NCBI GenBank assembly: GCA_040386155.1
Contig: JAZKFZ010000003.1
Span: 620,001 to 684,000 of the forward strand
Length of the DNA: 64,000 nucleotides
Origin: M0103 sp040386155
GTDB taxonomy: Bacteria > Bacteroidota > Bacteroidia > Flavobacteriales_D > Crocinitomicaceae
Direction of reading: 5' to 3'
The notes under the pieces are model-generated. The model worked only from the letters and a program-made list of their open reading frames with translations. It did no database searches and was not told the DNA's origin. Of this stretch, positions 52,791 through 62,033 are shown in pieces. The first letter of the stretch is position 1. Each line of letters opens with the position of its first letter. The translations under genes were made by a program, and so were the position numbers.

Positions 52791-52812
52791 TCTTTGTCCA
52801 AAATTTAGGATG

Positions 52813-53841
52813 CTACAGCTCCCTCTTCAACCAACCTCGTTTCCAAAAAATAAAAAACATTCCGAGCGCGAGCGTTGTCATTACGGCGAGTGCAACAAAA
52901 TACCCATATTTCGTTTTTAGTTCGGGCATATTTTCGAAATTCATACCATATACACCTACTATAAATGTGAGCGGAATAAAAATGGCGCTGATTACTGTTA
53001 ACACCTTCATAATATCGTTCATTCGTTGACTTTGACCGGCGTAATATAAATTAGTTAGTCCATCTAAAATTAGTTTTTGCGAATCAATGTCTTCTAATAT
53101 AGATACGCAATTTGATTGCAAGTCGCCAAAATAGCGCAAGGTAGTTCCAGCAAGTAATGGATGATCGTTGACTTCTAATTGAAGTGTGACATCTCGCATC
53201 GGCAGCACAACCTTTCGAAGTTCTATCAATAATCTTTTTTGATATTCTATTTGCTTGAAATTGTCTTTATTTGGATGCTTCGTCAATTTATGCTCGAGTT
53301 TTTCATTTTTACTGGCGATATCTTCCAATACTTCAAAATAATTATCGACGATGGCATCTAACATCCTGAACATTAAAAAATCTGACTTCATGAAACGAAT
53401 TTTACCCCTCTTCTTTTGAATTCGGTCGCGAACTTCTGTAAAATGGTCTGATTTTTTTTCTTGAAAAGAAATAAGGTAATCCTTCCCCAAAACAAAGCTA
53501 ATTTGTTCTTTTTGAAGCAGCTGATCTTCAGACAAACTGGGAAGCACAGAGCGTACTGAGAAGAAAATATAGTTCGGATATTCCTCCAACTTAGATCTTT
53601 TCTTTTGGGTGTAGATATCCTCTACGGTCAATTTATCGATGCCCAAATTATCGCATAAATGCTCAATTTCATCTTGGTATGGCAGAATGCCGTGAAAATT
53701 TAGCCATGACACAAAATCACCATCCAATTCATTCTCGTGAAAATTATTGGCAAAATAAGATGGTGTTTCTCCTTTCAAGAGGAAAAAATCTTCATCATAC
53801 TTGTAGAGCTGACAAGAAAAGGTATTCATTATTAAAGACAT
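52813..53841 (-). CDS. corA: CorA family magnesium/cobalt transporter
   Basis: 342 aa. A large cytoplasmic alpha/beta domain (1-275) precedes two membrane helices (about 280-298 and 310-332). The signature GMN is in VYGMNFENMPELK at the end of the first helix, with PLTFIVGVYG before it. The protein forms pentameric channels for Mg2+ (or Co2+, Ni2+). ATG at 53841 overlaps the M42 gene's stop by 10 nt; ATG at 53829 is an alternative just after that stop. Part of a run of four minus-strand genes from 56306. Confidence 0.94.
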   Translation of the reverse strand: MSLIMNTFSCQLYKYDEDFFLLKGETPSYFANNFHENELDGDFVSWLNFHGILPYQDEIEHLCDNLGIDKLTVEDIYTQKKRSKLEEYPNYIFFSVRSVLPSLSEDQLLQKEQISFVLGKDYLISFQEKKSDHFTEVRDRIQKKRGKIRFMKSDFLMFRMLDAIVDNYFEVLEDIASKNEKLEHKLTKHPNKDNFKQIEYQKRLLIELRKVVLPMRDVTLQLEVNDHPLLAGTTLRYFGDLQSNCVSILEDIDSQKLILDGLTNLYYAGQSQRMNDIMKVLTVISAIFIPLTFIVGVYGMNFENMPELKTKYGYFVALAVMTTLALGMFFIFWKRGWLKREL

Positions 53842-54755
53842 TTCATTAAATATTGATAAAGTTCAACCATCGTCATTATATCGAATTTATACACTTTTTC
53901 ATCGGGCGAATGCACATGATCTTCTGGTGCACCAATAAAACACCAATCAAAATTAAGATCACTTTTTTGCAACATTGTTCCGTCACTTCCTCCAGCGGAT
54001 TCAACTTCTAGCTGATAGCTGATTCCCGATTCGTTTGCTAAGGCGATTATTTTATTCAGGTATTTTCTCCGAGGAATTCCACTGTCTCTCATCGAAATAG
54101 CAACGCCACCTCCATGTTTCACTCCGTGTGTTACCCACGTAATATCTGATATTAATGCCTGACGAACACCGTATTTTTGTTGCAGAAATTGAGCACAAAA
54201 TCCAACAGAATTTCCACCGTGCTCTTCATAAGTTGAAAAAACAATCGCTCCATGCTCCAATTTTTCGGCAACTTTTAAAGCGCTCCATATTCCTAGTCGA
54301 TTATCCATGTAGGGCGATTGAATATACTCTTCCGCTTCTCTAAAATTAGGTTTGAATGTTAAATTAGTTCCTCTGTCAATGGTTCTGTCAAAAACACATT
54401 TCATTTGAAAACCACCATCTTCATCTTCAATCACCATTAGTTCTGTTTCGATTTCACCCAAACTGTCGGAGCCAACTAATTGTATTCCATCAATAATTTT
54501 CGGTCCACCAATTCGAATCAAATGATTGTCATAACCAACAGTGAAACCAATGGAATCCATGTGCGCAAAAATAGCCGTTCGCGGTTCTCCAAAACTAAGT
54601 ATCAAGCAATCTTGAAAAGTCTCGCCAAAATACAATGTAGGTCTTGATACCCAATTTTCTTGGTTCATTTTCACGTAATCGATAATAAAATCACGCACGA
54701 GTACTTCATCACCTGATGCACCTCGAATTGCTGTCAATTTTTTAAGTAATTCCAT
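53832..54755 (-). CDS. M42/M20-type metallo-aminopeptidase
   Basis: 307 aa. Metal and catalytic blocks: FAHMDSIGFT (H near 67, D near 69), SPYMDNRLG (D near 152), TYEEHGGNSVG (catalytic Glu, near 178), ISDITWVTHG (D near 199) and the late His in EDHVHSPDEKV. These match the two-zinc M42 (TET/FrvX) enzymes, which trim N-terminal residues from peptides; the protein is a little shorter than the usual 340-360 aa. No signal peptide. 1 nt after the YigZ gene; its stop overlaps corA's first codons. Confidence 0.88.
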   Translation of the reverse strand: MELLKKLTAIRGASGDEVLVRDFIIDYVKMNQENWVSRPTLYFGETFQDCLILSFGEPRTAIFAHMDSIGFTVGYDNHLIRIGGPKIIDGIQLVGSDSLGEIETELMVIEDEDGGFQMKCVFDRTIDRGTNLTFKPNFREAEEYIQSPYMDNRLGIWSALKVAEKLEHGAIVFSTYEEHGGNSVGFCAQFLQQKYGVRQALISDITWVTHGVKHGGGVAISMRDSGIPRRKYLNKIIALANESGISYQLEVESAGGSDGTMLQKSDLNFDWCFIGAPEDHVHSPDEKVYKFDIMTMVELYQYLMKCL

Positions 54756-54756
54756 C

Positions 54757-55368
54757 TTAATTTATTCCGAGCGAAGTTAACTGAATATTATTCATGTCTT
54801 TGACCTCCTGCTTAAAATTAGTACTTATTTCGAGAGGCACATCAAGCCAAAGTTTACATTCTAGCGAAAAGTCGCTATTCGAAAACTCCAGTTTTCGTTG
54901 TTTTATCAGATTCATGACCTGTGGCACTTCGTTGTAACTGAATTCCAAAAGAAAGCGCTCGCACACTTCCTTTTCAATAATTTCAGCCGCTTCCAAGGCT
55001 ATTTTTGCAGCCGATTTATAGGCGATTATCAATCCACCAACTCCCAATTTTGTGCCGCCATAATAGCGAACTACGCCCACGAGCACATTGTTTAAATCAA
55101 AGGATTGAATTTGTCCTAAAATTGGGATTCCAGCTGAATTATTTGGCTCACCATCGTCATTTGCTCTGGTGCTAATGCTTGTCAAACCCAGGCGATAAGC
55201 ATAACAAAGGTGACTTGCCTGTGCATGTTCTTTTTTCCAACGCAACAATAGTTCTTTTGCTTCAGTCTCAGAGTAGCAAGGCTCAGCCAATGCAATAAAT
55301 TTAGATCCTTTTTCTTTGTAAGTACCTTCTGATCTTCCCTTTAAAGATCTATACTTGAAGATCTGCAC
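54757..55368 (-). CDS. YigZ/IMPACT family protein
   Basis: 203 aa. The N-terminal IMPACT (UPF0029) domain has KGSKFIALAEP, HLCYAYRLG, RANDDGEPNNSAGIPILGQI and VRYYGGTKLGVGGLI, all diagnostic. A C-terminal ferredoxin-like DUF1949 domain follows (about 135-203). The E. coli and yeast relatives are linked to translation or stress control, but the biochemical role is not settled. Cytoplasmic. Its gene ends 1 nt before the M42 gene and starts 11 nt after the SPFH gene. Confidence 0.92.
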   Translation of the reverse strand: MQIFKYRSLKGRSEGTYKEKGSKFIALAEPCYSETEAKELLLRWKKEHAQASHLCYAYRLGLTSISTRANDDGEPNNSAGIPILGQIQSFDLNNVLVGVVRYYGGTKLGVGGLIIAYKSAAKIALEAAEIIEKEVCERFLLEFSYNEVPQVMNLIKQRKLEFSNSDFSLECKLWLDVPLEISTNFKQEVKDMNNIQLTSLGIN

Positions 55369-55379
55369 CCTAAAAAATA

Positions 55380-56306
55380 CTACTTAGATTCGTCATTTAA
55401 TTTATTGCCCATAAAGGTTCCCGCGATTATCTGATCTTGAAAATCTTTCATTCCACCCGGCGAATGCGGCATTAAAATCGATGAGTTTTTAGAATTTGCA
55501 CCAATATCTTTAATGGTATCAAAATATTGAGTCATCAACACAAATTGCATTATTTCTTCGTGGGTTACGGCATCCAACGAACGTTTGAAATCTTCGACAG
55601 ACTCTTTGAATCCACGAACAATTTCCATGCGCTGACGTGCTACACCTTCTCCGGAAAGTCGCTTTGCTTCAGCTTCAGCTTCAGCATTTTTGATGATTTT
55701 GATTTTATTCGCTTCTCCTTCTTCTGCAGCTGCTTCTTTTTCTCGTTTTGCAGCATTAATTCTATTCATCGATTCTTTCACTTTATGGTCAGGATCGATA
55801 TCTGTAATTAGCGCTTTCATAATTTGATAACCGTAATCATCCATACTTTCGTGAATGTTTCGTTGCACAGCTAGTGCAATATCTTCCTTTTTCGCGAAAA
55901 CATCATCTAAATCTAGTCGAGGAACTTCAGCACGCACATCATCAAAAATATAGGATGATATTTGATTTTTAGGGTTCTCTAACGAATAGTAGGCTTCCAT
56001 CATTTTTTCCTTAGCCACTTTGTACTGAACAGAAACTTGTAAATTGACGAATACATTATCCTTCGTTTTTGTCTCTACAGAAACATCCAATTGCTGAACA
56101 CGAAGATTAATGGTGGCAGCTTTGCGATCGATAAAAGGAATCATTAAGCTAAATCCAGAGTCAGCTACTCTTCTAAATTTCCCCAAGCGCTCTACAATAA
56201 CTGCAGATGCTTCGCGAACAATTATTACTGATTTAATGATGAGTAATAACACTACAAATGCTGTAATGATTACAAAAGTTAATTTTTCTGGTGCCATTTC
56301 TTCCAT
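55380..56306 (-). CDS. SPFH/band 7 (stomatin-like) membrane protein
   Basis: 308 aa. One N-terminal membrane helix (about 9-29), then the band 7 domain (about 32-200: VREASAVIVERLGKFRRVADSGF, trimmed, and QVSVQYKVAKEKM) and a long Ala/Glu/Lys coiled coil (about 190-245: AAKREKEAAAEEGEANKIKI). It is closer to plant HIR/stomatin than to HflC. SPFH proteins form large rings that organise membrane domains and may control proteases; no NfeD or FtsH partner is adjacent. ATG at 56306 or 56297 (MAPEK). First of four minus-strand genes; the dnaA terminator lies in front of it. Confidence 0.92.
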   Translation of the reverse strand: MEEMAPEKLTFVIITAFVVLLLIIKSVIIVREASAVIVERLGKFRRVADSGFSLMIPFIDRKAATINLRVQQLDVSVETKTKDNVFVNLQVSVQYKVAKEKMMEAYYSLENPKNQISSYIFDDVRAEVPRLDLDDVFAKKEDIALAVQRNIHESMDDYGYQIMKALITDIDPDHKVKESMNRINAAKREKEAAAEEGEANKIKIIKNAEAEAEAKRLSGEGVARQRMEIVRGFKESVEDFKRSLDAVTHEEIMQFVLMTQYFDTIKDIGANSKNSSILMPHSPGGMKDFQDQIIAGTFMGNKLNDESK

Positions 56307-56337
56307 AATATGTTCTATTTTATTTATGTTTAAAGGT

Positions 56338-56370
56338 AATAAAAAAAGCCATTCGATTAGGAATGGCTTT
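56338..56370 (-). terminator. Rho-independent terminator of dnaA
   Basis: AAAGCCATTC and GAATGGCTTT (56345-56354 and 56361-56370) pair with a 6-nt loop; read on the minus strand the hairpin is followed by a T run (A run at 56341-56347 on the plus strand). Confidence 0.88.
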
Positions 56371-56375
56371 CAAAT

Positions 56376-57803
56376 TTATTGAATTGTTAATTTCTTTTCT
56401 AAATCTTCCAAATACACTTTAAATTGCTTATCCGTTTCTGACAGATTGGTAACTGTTCGACAAGCGTGTAAAACTGTTGCGTGATCTTTTCCTCCACAAT
56501 GCGCCCCAATATTTGCTAAAGAAGACTTTGTCATTTTCTTAGAAAAATACATTGAAATTTGACGAGCTTGTACCACTTCACGTTTACGTGTTTTTGATTT
56601 CAACATTTCAATCGGCAAGTCGAAATAATCACACACCACTTTTTGAATGTATTCGATCGAAACCTCACGAGCAGTGTTTTTCACAAACTTATCTACCATC
56701 TGTTTCGCCAACTCGATAGTGATTGCTTTTTTGTTAAGAGAAGCCTGCGCTAGCAAAGTATTCAGAGCGCCCTCCATTTCACGCACATTCGTATTAATCG
56801 AGTATGCCAAGTATTCTACAACATCTTTGGGTAATTCAATGCCATTACCGTACATCTTTTTCTCTAGAATAGCAATTCTAGTTTCCAAGTCAGGTGTAGA
56901 CAAATCAGCTGAAAGTCCCCATTTGAAACGAGAAAGCAAACGTTGCTCCATTCCCTGAATTTCAACAGGTGCTTTATCAGACGTTAAAATTATTTGCTTA
57001 CCATTTTGGTGTAGATGATTGAAAATATGGAAGAAAACATCCTGCGTTTTTTCCTTCTGAGCAAAGAATTGAACGTCATCAATAATTAACACATCAATCA
57101 TTTGGTAAAAATGAACGAAATCATTTGTAGTTTGATTTTTCACTGCATCAATAAACTGATGCGTGAACTTCTCTGCAGCAACATACAACACCGTTTTATT
57201 TGGAAATTGATTTTTGATTTCAATTCCGATAGAATGCGCTAAATGTGATTTTCCTAATCCAACTCCACCATAAATTAAAAGCGGGTTAAAAGCAGTTCCA
57301 CCAGGCTTATTTGCCACAGCATAACCAGAAGCGCGGGCTAATCTATTGCAATCACCTTCAATAAAGTTTTCAAACGAATAAAGTGGGTTTAAATTAGAAT
57401 CCACATTCACTTTTTTCAATCCTGGTATAATGAATGGATTACGAATTTGATTTTCATTCATATCCAACGGCATCGAAACAGGTCTGTTTTTCAACGACTT
57501 ATTATTCAATGCAGGTAATTTTACTGTGTAAGGAGTTGAATTACTTGAATTATTTTCCATGACAATACTGTATTCCAAAGCCCCATCAGCACCTAATTCT
57601 TTCTTGATAACTTTCTTCAAAAGAGTAATGTAATTTTCTTCCAACCACTCATAAAAGAAATGGGAAGGAACTTGAATAGTTAAGGTGTTTTCCTCCAACT
57701 TTACAGCAACGATTGGATCAAACCAGGTTTTATAAGCCTGTAAGGAAATGTTATCCTTAATAATTGATAAACAAGCACTCCAAAGTTCAGTAGGGTTATT
57801 CAT
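56376..57803 (-). CDS. dnaA: Chromosomal replication initiator DnaA
   Basis: 475 aa, all four DnaA domains. Domain I (1-80, WFDPIVAVKLEENTLTIQVP) binds helicase partners; a linker runs to about 135; AAA+ domain III has Walker A GGVGLGKSHL (179-188), Walker B VLIIDDVQFF and sensor blocks; domain IV (about 385-475) ends with the DnaA signature GGKDHATVLHACR. It binds DnaA boxes at oriC and opens the DNA. Single gene with its own terminator. dnaN and recF are not beside it, as is usual in Bacteroidota, and I see no cluster of DnaA boxes in the 397-bp gap upstream. Confidence 0.97.
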   Translation of the reverse strand: MNNPTELWSACLSIIKDNISLQAYKTWFDPIVAVKLEENTLTIQVPSHFFYEWLEENYITLLKKVIKKELGADGALEYSIVMENNSSNSTPYTVKLPALNNKSLKNRPVSMPLDMNENQIRNPFIIPGLKKVNVDSNLNPLYSFENFIEGDCNRLARASGYAVANKPGGTAFNPLLIYGGVGLGKSHLAHSIGIEIKNQFPNKTVLYVAAEKFTHQFIDAVKNQTTNDFVHFYQMIDVLIIDDVQFFAQKEKTQDVFFHIFNHLHQNGKQIILTSDKAPVEIQGMEQRLLSRFKWGLSADLSTPDLETRIAILEKKMYGNGIELPKDVVEYLAYSINTNVREMEGALNTLLAQASLNKKAITIELAKQMVDKFVKNTAREVSIEYIQKVVCDYFDLPIEMLKSKTRKREVVQARQISMYFSKKMTKSSLANIGAHCGGKDHATVLHACRTVTNLSETDKQFKVYLEDLEKKLTIQ

Positions 57804-58200
57804 ATTAATAATTTCTTTTGGTCGATAATGGTTTTAATTTCCTAGTCAAAAAGTATTTTTTCCTTCTGTAGAGTAGGTCACTTTTTCGATAGCACAAATG
57901 TTTTAATAAAAAAGTTATAAAAAAAATGCAAAAGGGGTTGATTATTTAAAATGTTTTACACTCATAAATAATTTCCTGAGACAATATTTACTTAATGTAC
58001 TCAAAATAAGAAATTAACATAATTCAATCTACAATTTCACTTTAGAATAGCTTTTTTTTTCAGTTTTCTAAGATACACAAATATCTCACGTTTTGTTAAT
58101 AAAGTCACTATTTAAGTGAAAGATTTTTAATCCAAAATAGATCGTATTATCTCAAGAATTCAATTATATTTGATTGTTAAATTCTTAACTGCTTTTTGTA
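57804..58200. other. 397-bp gap between divergent dnaA and thioesterase genes
   Basis: Very AT-rich. It was searched by eye for TTATCCACA-like DnaA boxes and none was convincing. It contains the -7 box at 58165-58172 and T/A runs only. It may carry the dnaA promoter, which I could not locate. No gene is supported. Confidence 0.5.
58165..58172 (+). promoter_or_regulatory. -7 promoter box of the thioesterase operon
   Basis: TATATTTG fits TAnnTTTG, 28 nt before the start codon at 58201. Confidence 0.55.
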
Positions 58201-58620
58201 ATGAAAATCAACCATATTTCCACCACCCAATTAAGAGTTCGTTATGGTGAAACTGACCAAATGGGTTATTGCTATTATGGAAATTATGCTCAATATTTAG
58301 AGGTTGGTCGTGTTGAAGCATTGCGCCTTTTAGGAATGAGTTACAAAGAAATGGAAGCACAAGGATTTATGTTACCTGTTTCTGAATTTTCGATTAAGTA
58401 TCATGCACCCGCGAAATATGATGATCTCTTGACAATTACCACAAAAATTGTTTCATTGGAGGGTGTTCGTCTACTATTTAATTATGAAATTATTAACGAA
58501 CTTGAACAAAAAATTTGCAGCGCAGCAACCACCTTAGTATTTGTCAACAAAACTACCATGCGACCAATCAATCCACCTGACAATTTTAAAACAATAATCG
58601 CCCCTTTAGCTTATAAATAA
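58201..58620 (+). CDS. Hot-dog fold acyl-CoA thioesterase (YbgC/FadM-like)
   Basis: 139 aa, a single 4HBT domain. The active-site block is VRYGETDQMGYCYYGNYAQY with the catalytic Asp D19, followed by LEVGRVEAL, as in YbgC and FadM. It hydrolyses acyl-CoA thioesters in the cytoplasm; chain length is unknown. The stop codon TAA shares its last base with the ATG of the arginase-fold gene (TAATG), so the two are coupled. Confidence 0.92.
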   Translation: MKINHISTTQLRVRYGETDQMGYCYYGNYAQYLEVGRVEALRLLGMSYKEMEAQGFMLPVSEFSIKYHAPAKYDDLLTITTKIVSLEGVRLLFNYEIINELEQKICSAATTLVFVNKTTMRPINPPDNFKTIIAPLAYK

Positions 58621-59591
58621 TGAATTCAAATTTTCGATTTGTTCCTGCTACGCCAAAAGATTTAACTTCGATAATTAGAAAACGAGAAGGTGAATTGAAA
58701 TTGGGTGAAGAAATTTCAATTAAACCTCTAGAACCCGAAGTTGAGTTCGTAATTCTCGGTGTTAAAGAAAGTATTGGAGCGCAAGCAAACTATGGAAATG
58801 CTGGTGCTGAAAATGGATTTCACGCCTTCTTTCAACGTTTTGTGAACATGCAATCAAACCGATTTCTATCAGGTAAAAACATAGCTTTCGCAGGTACCAT
58901 TGAATGCAACACTTCATTCTCAACAATTGAACAAGCGCGTGAACAGGTAGTTCAACTAGATGCCATCGTTCAAGCAACTGTGCTACCCTATTTTAAAGCG
59001 AAAAAGAAAGTGATTTTAATTGGTGGAGGGCATAACAACGCCTATCCATTAATAAAAGCGCTTCATCTTGCCACAAGCAAAAAAATAGACATCATAAATC
59101 TCGATCCACATTGTGATTGCAGAGCGCTAGAAGGGCGCCATAGTGGCAATTCATTTTCCTATGCCATTGAAGAAAATTTAATCAATAGATACCATGTTCT
59201 GGGATTACACAAAGCTTACAATAGTGAGTTTTTACTCGAATTTCTGGATGAAAATAATTGCTTTTACTCGTTTTTCGAAGATTATTTAAGCGAGAAAAGA
59301 TCACTAAAAATGGACCTAATGGAACTCTCACAAAACATCGGTCAGTTGCCCTTAGGCATGGAATTGGACTTAGACGCTATTAAGGGAATGCCAAGTTCGG
59401 CCTTCACTCCCTCTGGATTTACCCTTGAAGAAGCGCGTAATTTCATTTGCTCTATTGCTTCAAAAAGCAACATCCACTATTTTCACCTTCCAGAAGGAGC
59501 CCCCCGAAATGAAAATGAAGAATTAGTAGTTGGAAAATCTTTGGCAATGATGGTTTGGGATTTTATTTTTCATCAACAGCGATCTAAATAG
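58620..59591 (+). CDS. Ureohydrolase-fold enzyme (formimidoylglutamase-like)
   Basis: 323 aa. The binuclear manganese motifs of the arginase family are visible: GGGHNNAYP (about 137-145), NLDPHCDCRALEGRHSGNSF (about 159-178, DxHxD) and ELDLDAIKGMPSSAF (about 242-256, DxD). Family members hydrolyse guanidino or formimino groups (arginase, agmatinase, HutG); the closest overall look is formimidoylglutamase of the histidine route, but no other hut gene is nearby. Cytoplasmic. It overlaps the thioesterase gene by 1 nt and lies 23 nt before the patatin gene. Confidence 0.85.
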   Translation: MNSNFRFVPATPKDLTSIIRKREGELKLGEEISIKPLEPEVEFVILGVKESIGAQANYGNAGAENGFHAFFQRFVNMQSNRFLSGKNIAFAGTIECNTSFSTIEQAREQVVQLDAIVQATVLPYFKAKKKVILIGGGHNNAYPLIKALHLATSKKIDIINLDPHCDCRALEGRHSGNSFSYAIEENLINRYHVLGLHKAYNSEFLLEFLDENNCFYSFFEDYLSEKRSLKMDLMELSQNIGQLPLGMELDLDAIKGMPSSAFTPSGFTLEEARNFICSIASKSNIHYFHLPEGAPRNENEELVVGKSLAMMVWDFIFHQQRSK

Positions 59592-59614
59592 AATTAATTA
59601 GTATCTTCAAACCA

Positions 59615-61843
59615 ATGAATCAACATACTGCACATTCTTCCATTTTTCAAAAAATAAACTCATTTTACCCTCTTGAATTGATTAAAAGTCAATTCAAATT
59701 TAACCTGCTTTCTGTTTTTTTCTGGTTGTTCATGTTTGCAGTTGTCAATAAAAGCGTTGGGTTTTCTTTCGGACTCCCCTATCTTTTTTACTCTCCTGAA
59801 TATTTAGGCAAAATTAATGGATGGTCGTTTTATCTATTAGGAATTAGTATTGGTGGTTTTACGACTGCCTATAACACCTATAGTTACATCAAATTTGGAC
59901 AACGTTATCCATTCCTCGCAACAGTTTATCGACCATTTTTCATGTTTTGTGTCAACAACTCTGTTATTCCATTGCTCTTTATTACTTTCTACTTGATAAA
60001 AATGTCACTATTTCAGGCGGAAGAGGAATTAGCTTCTCCAAGTCAGTTAATCATTTACAACCTTGCTTTTCTTGGAGGATTTACGTCATTCATTTTGTTT
60101 TCAATGTTTTACTTTTTTCCTACTTCGAAAAACAAGCATTACACAGATGAGGACAAAAGTGATGAATTTGCTACTTCTGTTTTTGTTAAAAAAGAAAAAT
60201 GGTACCGTTTTGTAAGATATAGTCGCAACAAAAACTTCATCTATGTAGGAAGTAAATTCAAATTATATACCAGTAGAAGCGTGAAGCACATCGACAAAGA
60301 GGTGCTTGAAATGATTTACGCAAAGAATAGAATCAATGCCACTATTTTTGAAATACTCACCATCATCACCTTCATCTTTATTAGTTTTTACAAAGACGAT
60401 CCAGTAATGGAACTTCCGGCTGCTATGTGCGTGATCTTGCTTCTAACACTTTTGCACATGGTGTTTAGTTTTATCACTTCCTGGTTTGGAAATTGGGCCT
60501 ATCCTTTCCTCTTTTTCATGTTTATTTCCATGAATTACATTAGTAGTCATTCTACCTGGTTTCACTTTAAAAATTATGCCTATGGCTTGAACTACGACCA
60601 AGATAAACTGGTTAAATTCTCTCCTGAAAGTTTGATTCAAAGTGCAAGTGGAAATGAAGATGAGTCGCATCGAAATTATATTCAAATTTTAGAGAACTGG
60701 AAAAAAAACACTGGCGAGAAAAAGCCCAAAATGATCATTGTCAATTGTTCTGGAGGTGGCTCTAGAAATGCGTTATGGACTTTTCACATCCTTCGCTCCT
60801 GCAACCTTCAATTAAATGGAAAGTTAAACAAGCAGCTTCAAATGATTACTGGAGCTTCTGGCGGAATGGTTGGAGCATCCTATTATCGCGAGTTGGTATT
60901 GCGAAAAAAAAGAGGTGAAATTGATAATATCTATGACTACAAATACTTTGATAACTTAGGAAAAGATTTACTCAATAAGATGTCTTTTAGTGCATCTACT
61001 AACGATATTTTTAGTCGCTTGCAGACCTACCAAATCAACAATCAAAAATACTCAAAAGACCGTGGTTATGCCTGGGAAGAGCAATTTCACAAAAACACTG
61101 AAAACATTTTACGACATAATTTAGGATACTATGCTGAAGCGGAGAAAAGTGCTGAAACTCCAATAATGATATTTACACCCACCATTATCAACGACGGAAG
61201 AAAATTGTTAATGTCGACTCAAAACCTCAACTTTTTATCGAATGTTTCGGAGGATTTGTATCCGAAAAGATCTGCTCAAAACATCGATTTTCAAACGTAT
61301 TTCAAAAATAACGATCCCAACAACATTTGTTTTTCAACCGTATTGCGCGCAAATGCAACTTTTCCAATGGTGATGCCAATGATGTCCATGCCTACTCAGC
61401 CTGAAATGTTGCTCATGGATGCTGGAATTCGAGACAATATAGGCATTTCTACTACATTGAATATGTTAGACAAAATGTCTGATTGGATTAAAAAAAATAC
61501 AAGTGGGGTCATTATTTTGGAAATCAGGGATACCAAGCATTTTCAGCAGAATGATCAATATGAAGATATTCAGTTTGGGGACAAATTAACCCGACCTTTT
61601 GGCAATATTCTAGGAAATCTCTTCATTACGCAGGATTTCAATCAAGAAGAACTTGTTTCCTTTGCCCAGAAAAGCTATCCATTTAAGATGGATTTAGTTT
61701 CATTCTGTTTATTGCAACGCGACAAAAATGAAATCTCATTGTCATGGCATTTAACTAAAAGTGAGAAAAAGAAAGTCAATAATGCTATTTATTTCCCAGA
61801 AAATCAAAAATCATTAAAGCGGCTGAAGGAATTGTTAAAATAA
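59615..61843 (+). CDS. Polytopic membrane protein with patatin-like phospholipase domain
   Basis: 742 aa. The N-terminal half has about six to eight membrane helices (35-50, 72-90, 105-130, 148-168, 245-260, 270-310). The C-terminal domain (about 370-742) is patatin-like: oxyanion loop CSGGGSRNALW (378-388), nucleophile S415 in GASGG, and catalytic Asp D602 in MDAGIRDN. Such Ser-Asp dyad enzymes cut acyl chains from phospholipids. The membrane half resembles no transporter I know; it may only anchor the lipase. 23 nt after the arginase-fold gene, with a terminator behind it. Confidence 0.85.
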   Translation: MNQHTAHSSIFQKINSFYPLELIKSQFKFNLLSVFFWLFMFAVVNKSVGFSFGLPYLFYSPEYLGKINGWSFYLLGISIGGFTTAYNTYSYIKFGQRYPFLATVYRPFFMFCVNNSVIPLLFITFYLIKMSLFQAEEELASPSQLIIYNLAFLGGFTSFILFSMFYFFPTSKNKHYTDEDKSDEFATSVFVKKEKWYRFVRYSRNKNFIYVGSKFKLYTSRSVKHIDKEVLEMIYAKNRINATIFEILTIITFIFISFYKDDPVMELPAAMCVILLLTLLHMVFSFITSWFGNWAYPFLFFMFISMNYISSHSTWFHFKNYAYGLNYDQDKLVKFSPESLIQSASGNEDESHRNYIQILENWKKNTGEKKPKMIIVNCSGGGSRNALWTFHILRSCNLQLNGKLNKQLQMITGASGGMVGASYYRELVLRKKRGEIDNIYDYKYFDNLGKDLLNKMSFSASTNDIFSRLQTYQINNQKYSKDRGYAWEEQFHKNTENILRHNLGYYAEAEKSAETPIMIFTPTIINDGRKLLMSTQNLNFLSNVSEDLYPKRSAQNIDFQTYFKNNDPNNICFSTVLRANATFPMVMPMMSMPTQPEMLLMDAGIRDNIGISTTLNMLDKMSDWIKKNTSGVIILEIRDTKHFQQNDQYEDIQFGDKLTRPFGNILGNLFITQDFNQEELVSFAQKSYPFKMDLVSFCLLQRDKNEISLSWHLTKSEKKKVNNAIYFPENQKSLKRLKELLK

Positions 61844-61872
61844 AAAAAGGAGTTCAAATTGAACTCCTTTTT
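61844..61872 (+). terminator. Rho-independent terminator of the patatin operon
   Basis: AAAAAGGAGTTCAA and TTGAACTCCTTTTT (61844-61857 and 61859-61872) pair along almost their whole length, ending in a T run. Confidence 0.9.
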
Positions 61873-62033
61873 CCATTCATTAACCTGTAGATGTTAATAA
61901 TTGATCCGTTTTATCTGTAACGCCTGATTTTTCAAAAGGTTTCACTTTAATTTGCAGAAATTAACATTTAAGCATTGAAAAACAATTTAGTAAAGCAATA
62001 AACCGTTTTTATTCTAACCTATTTTTGTCCTAG

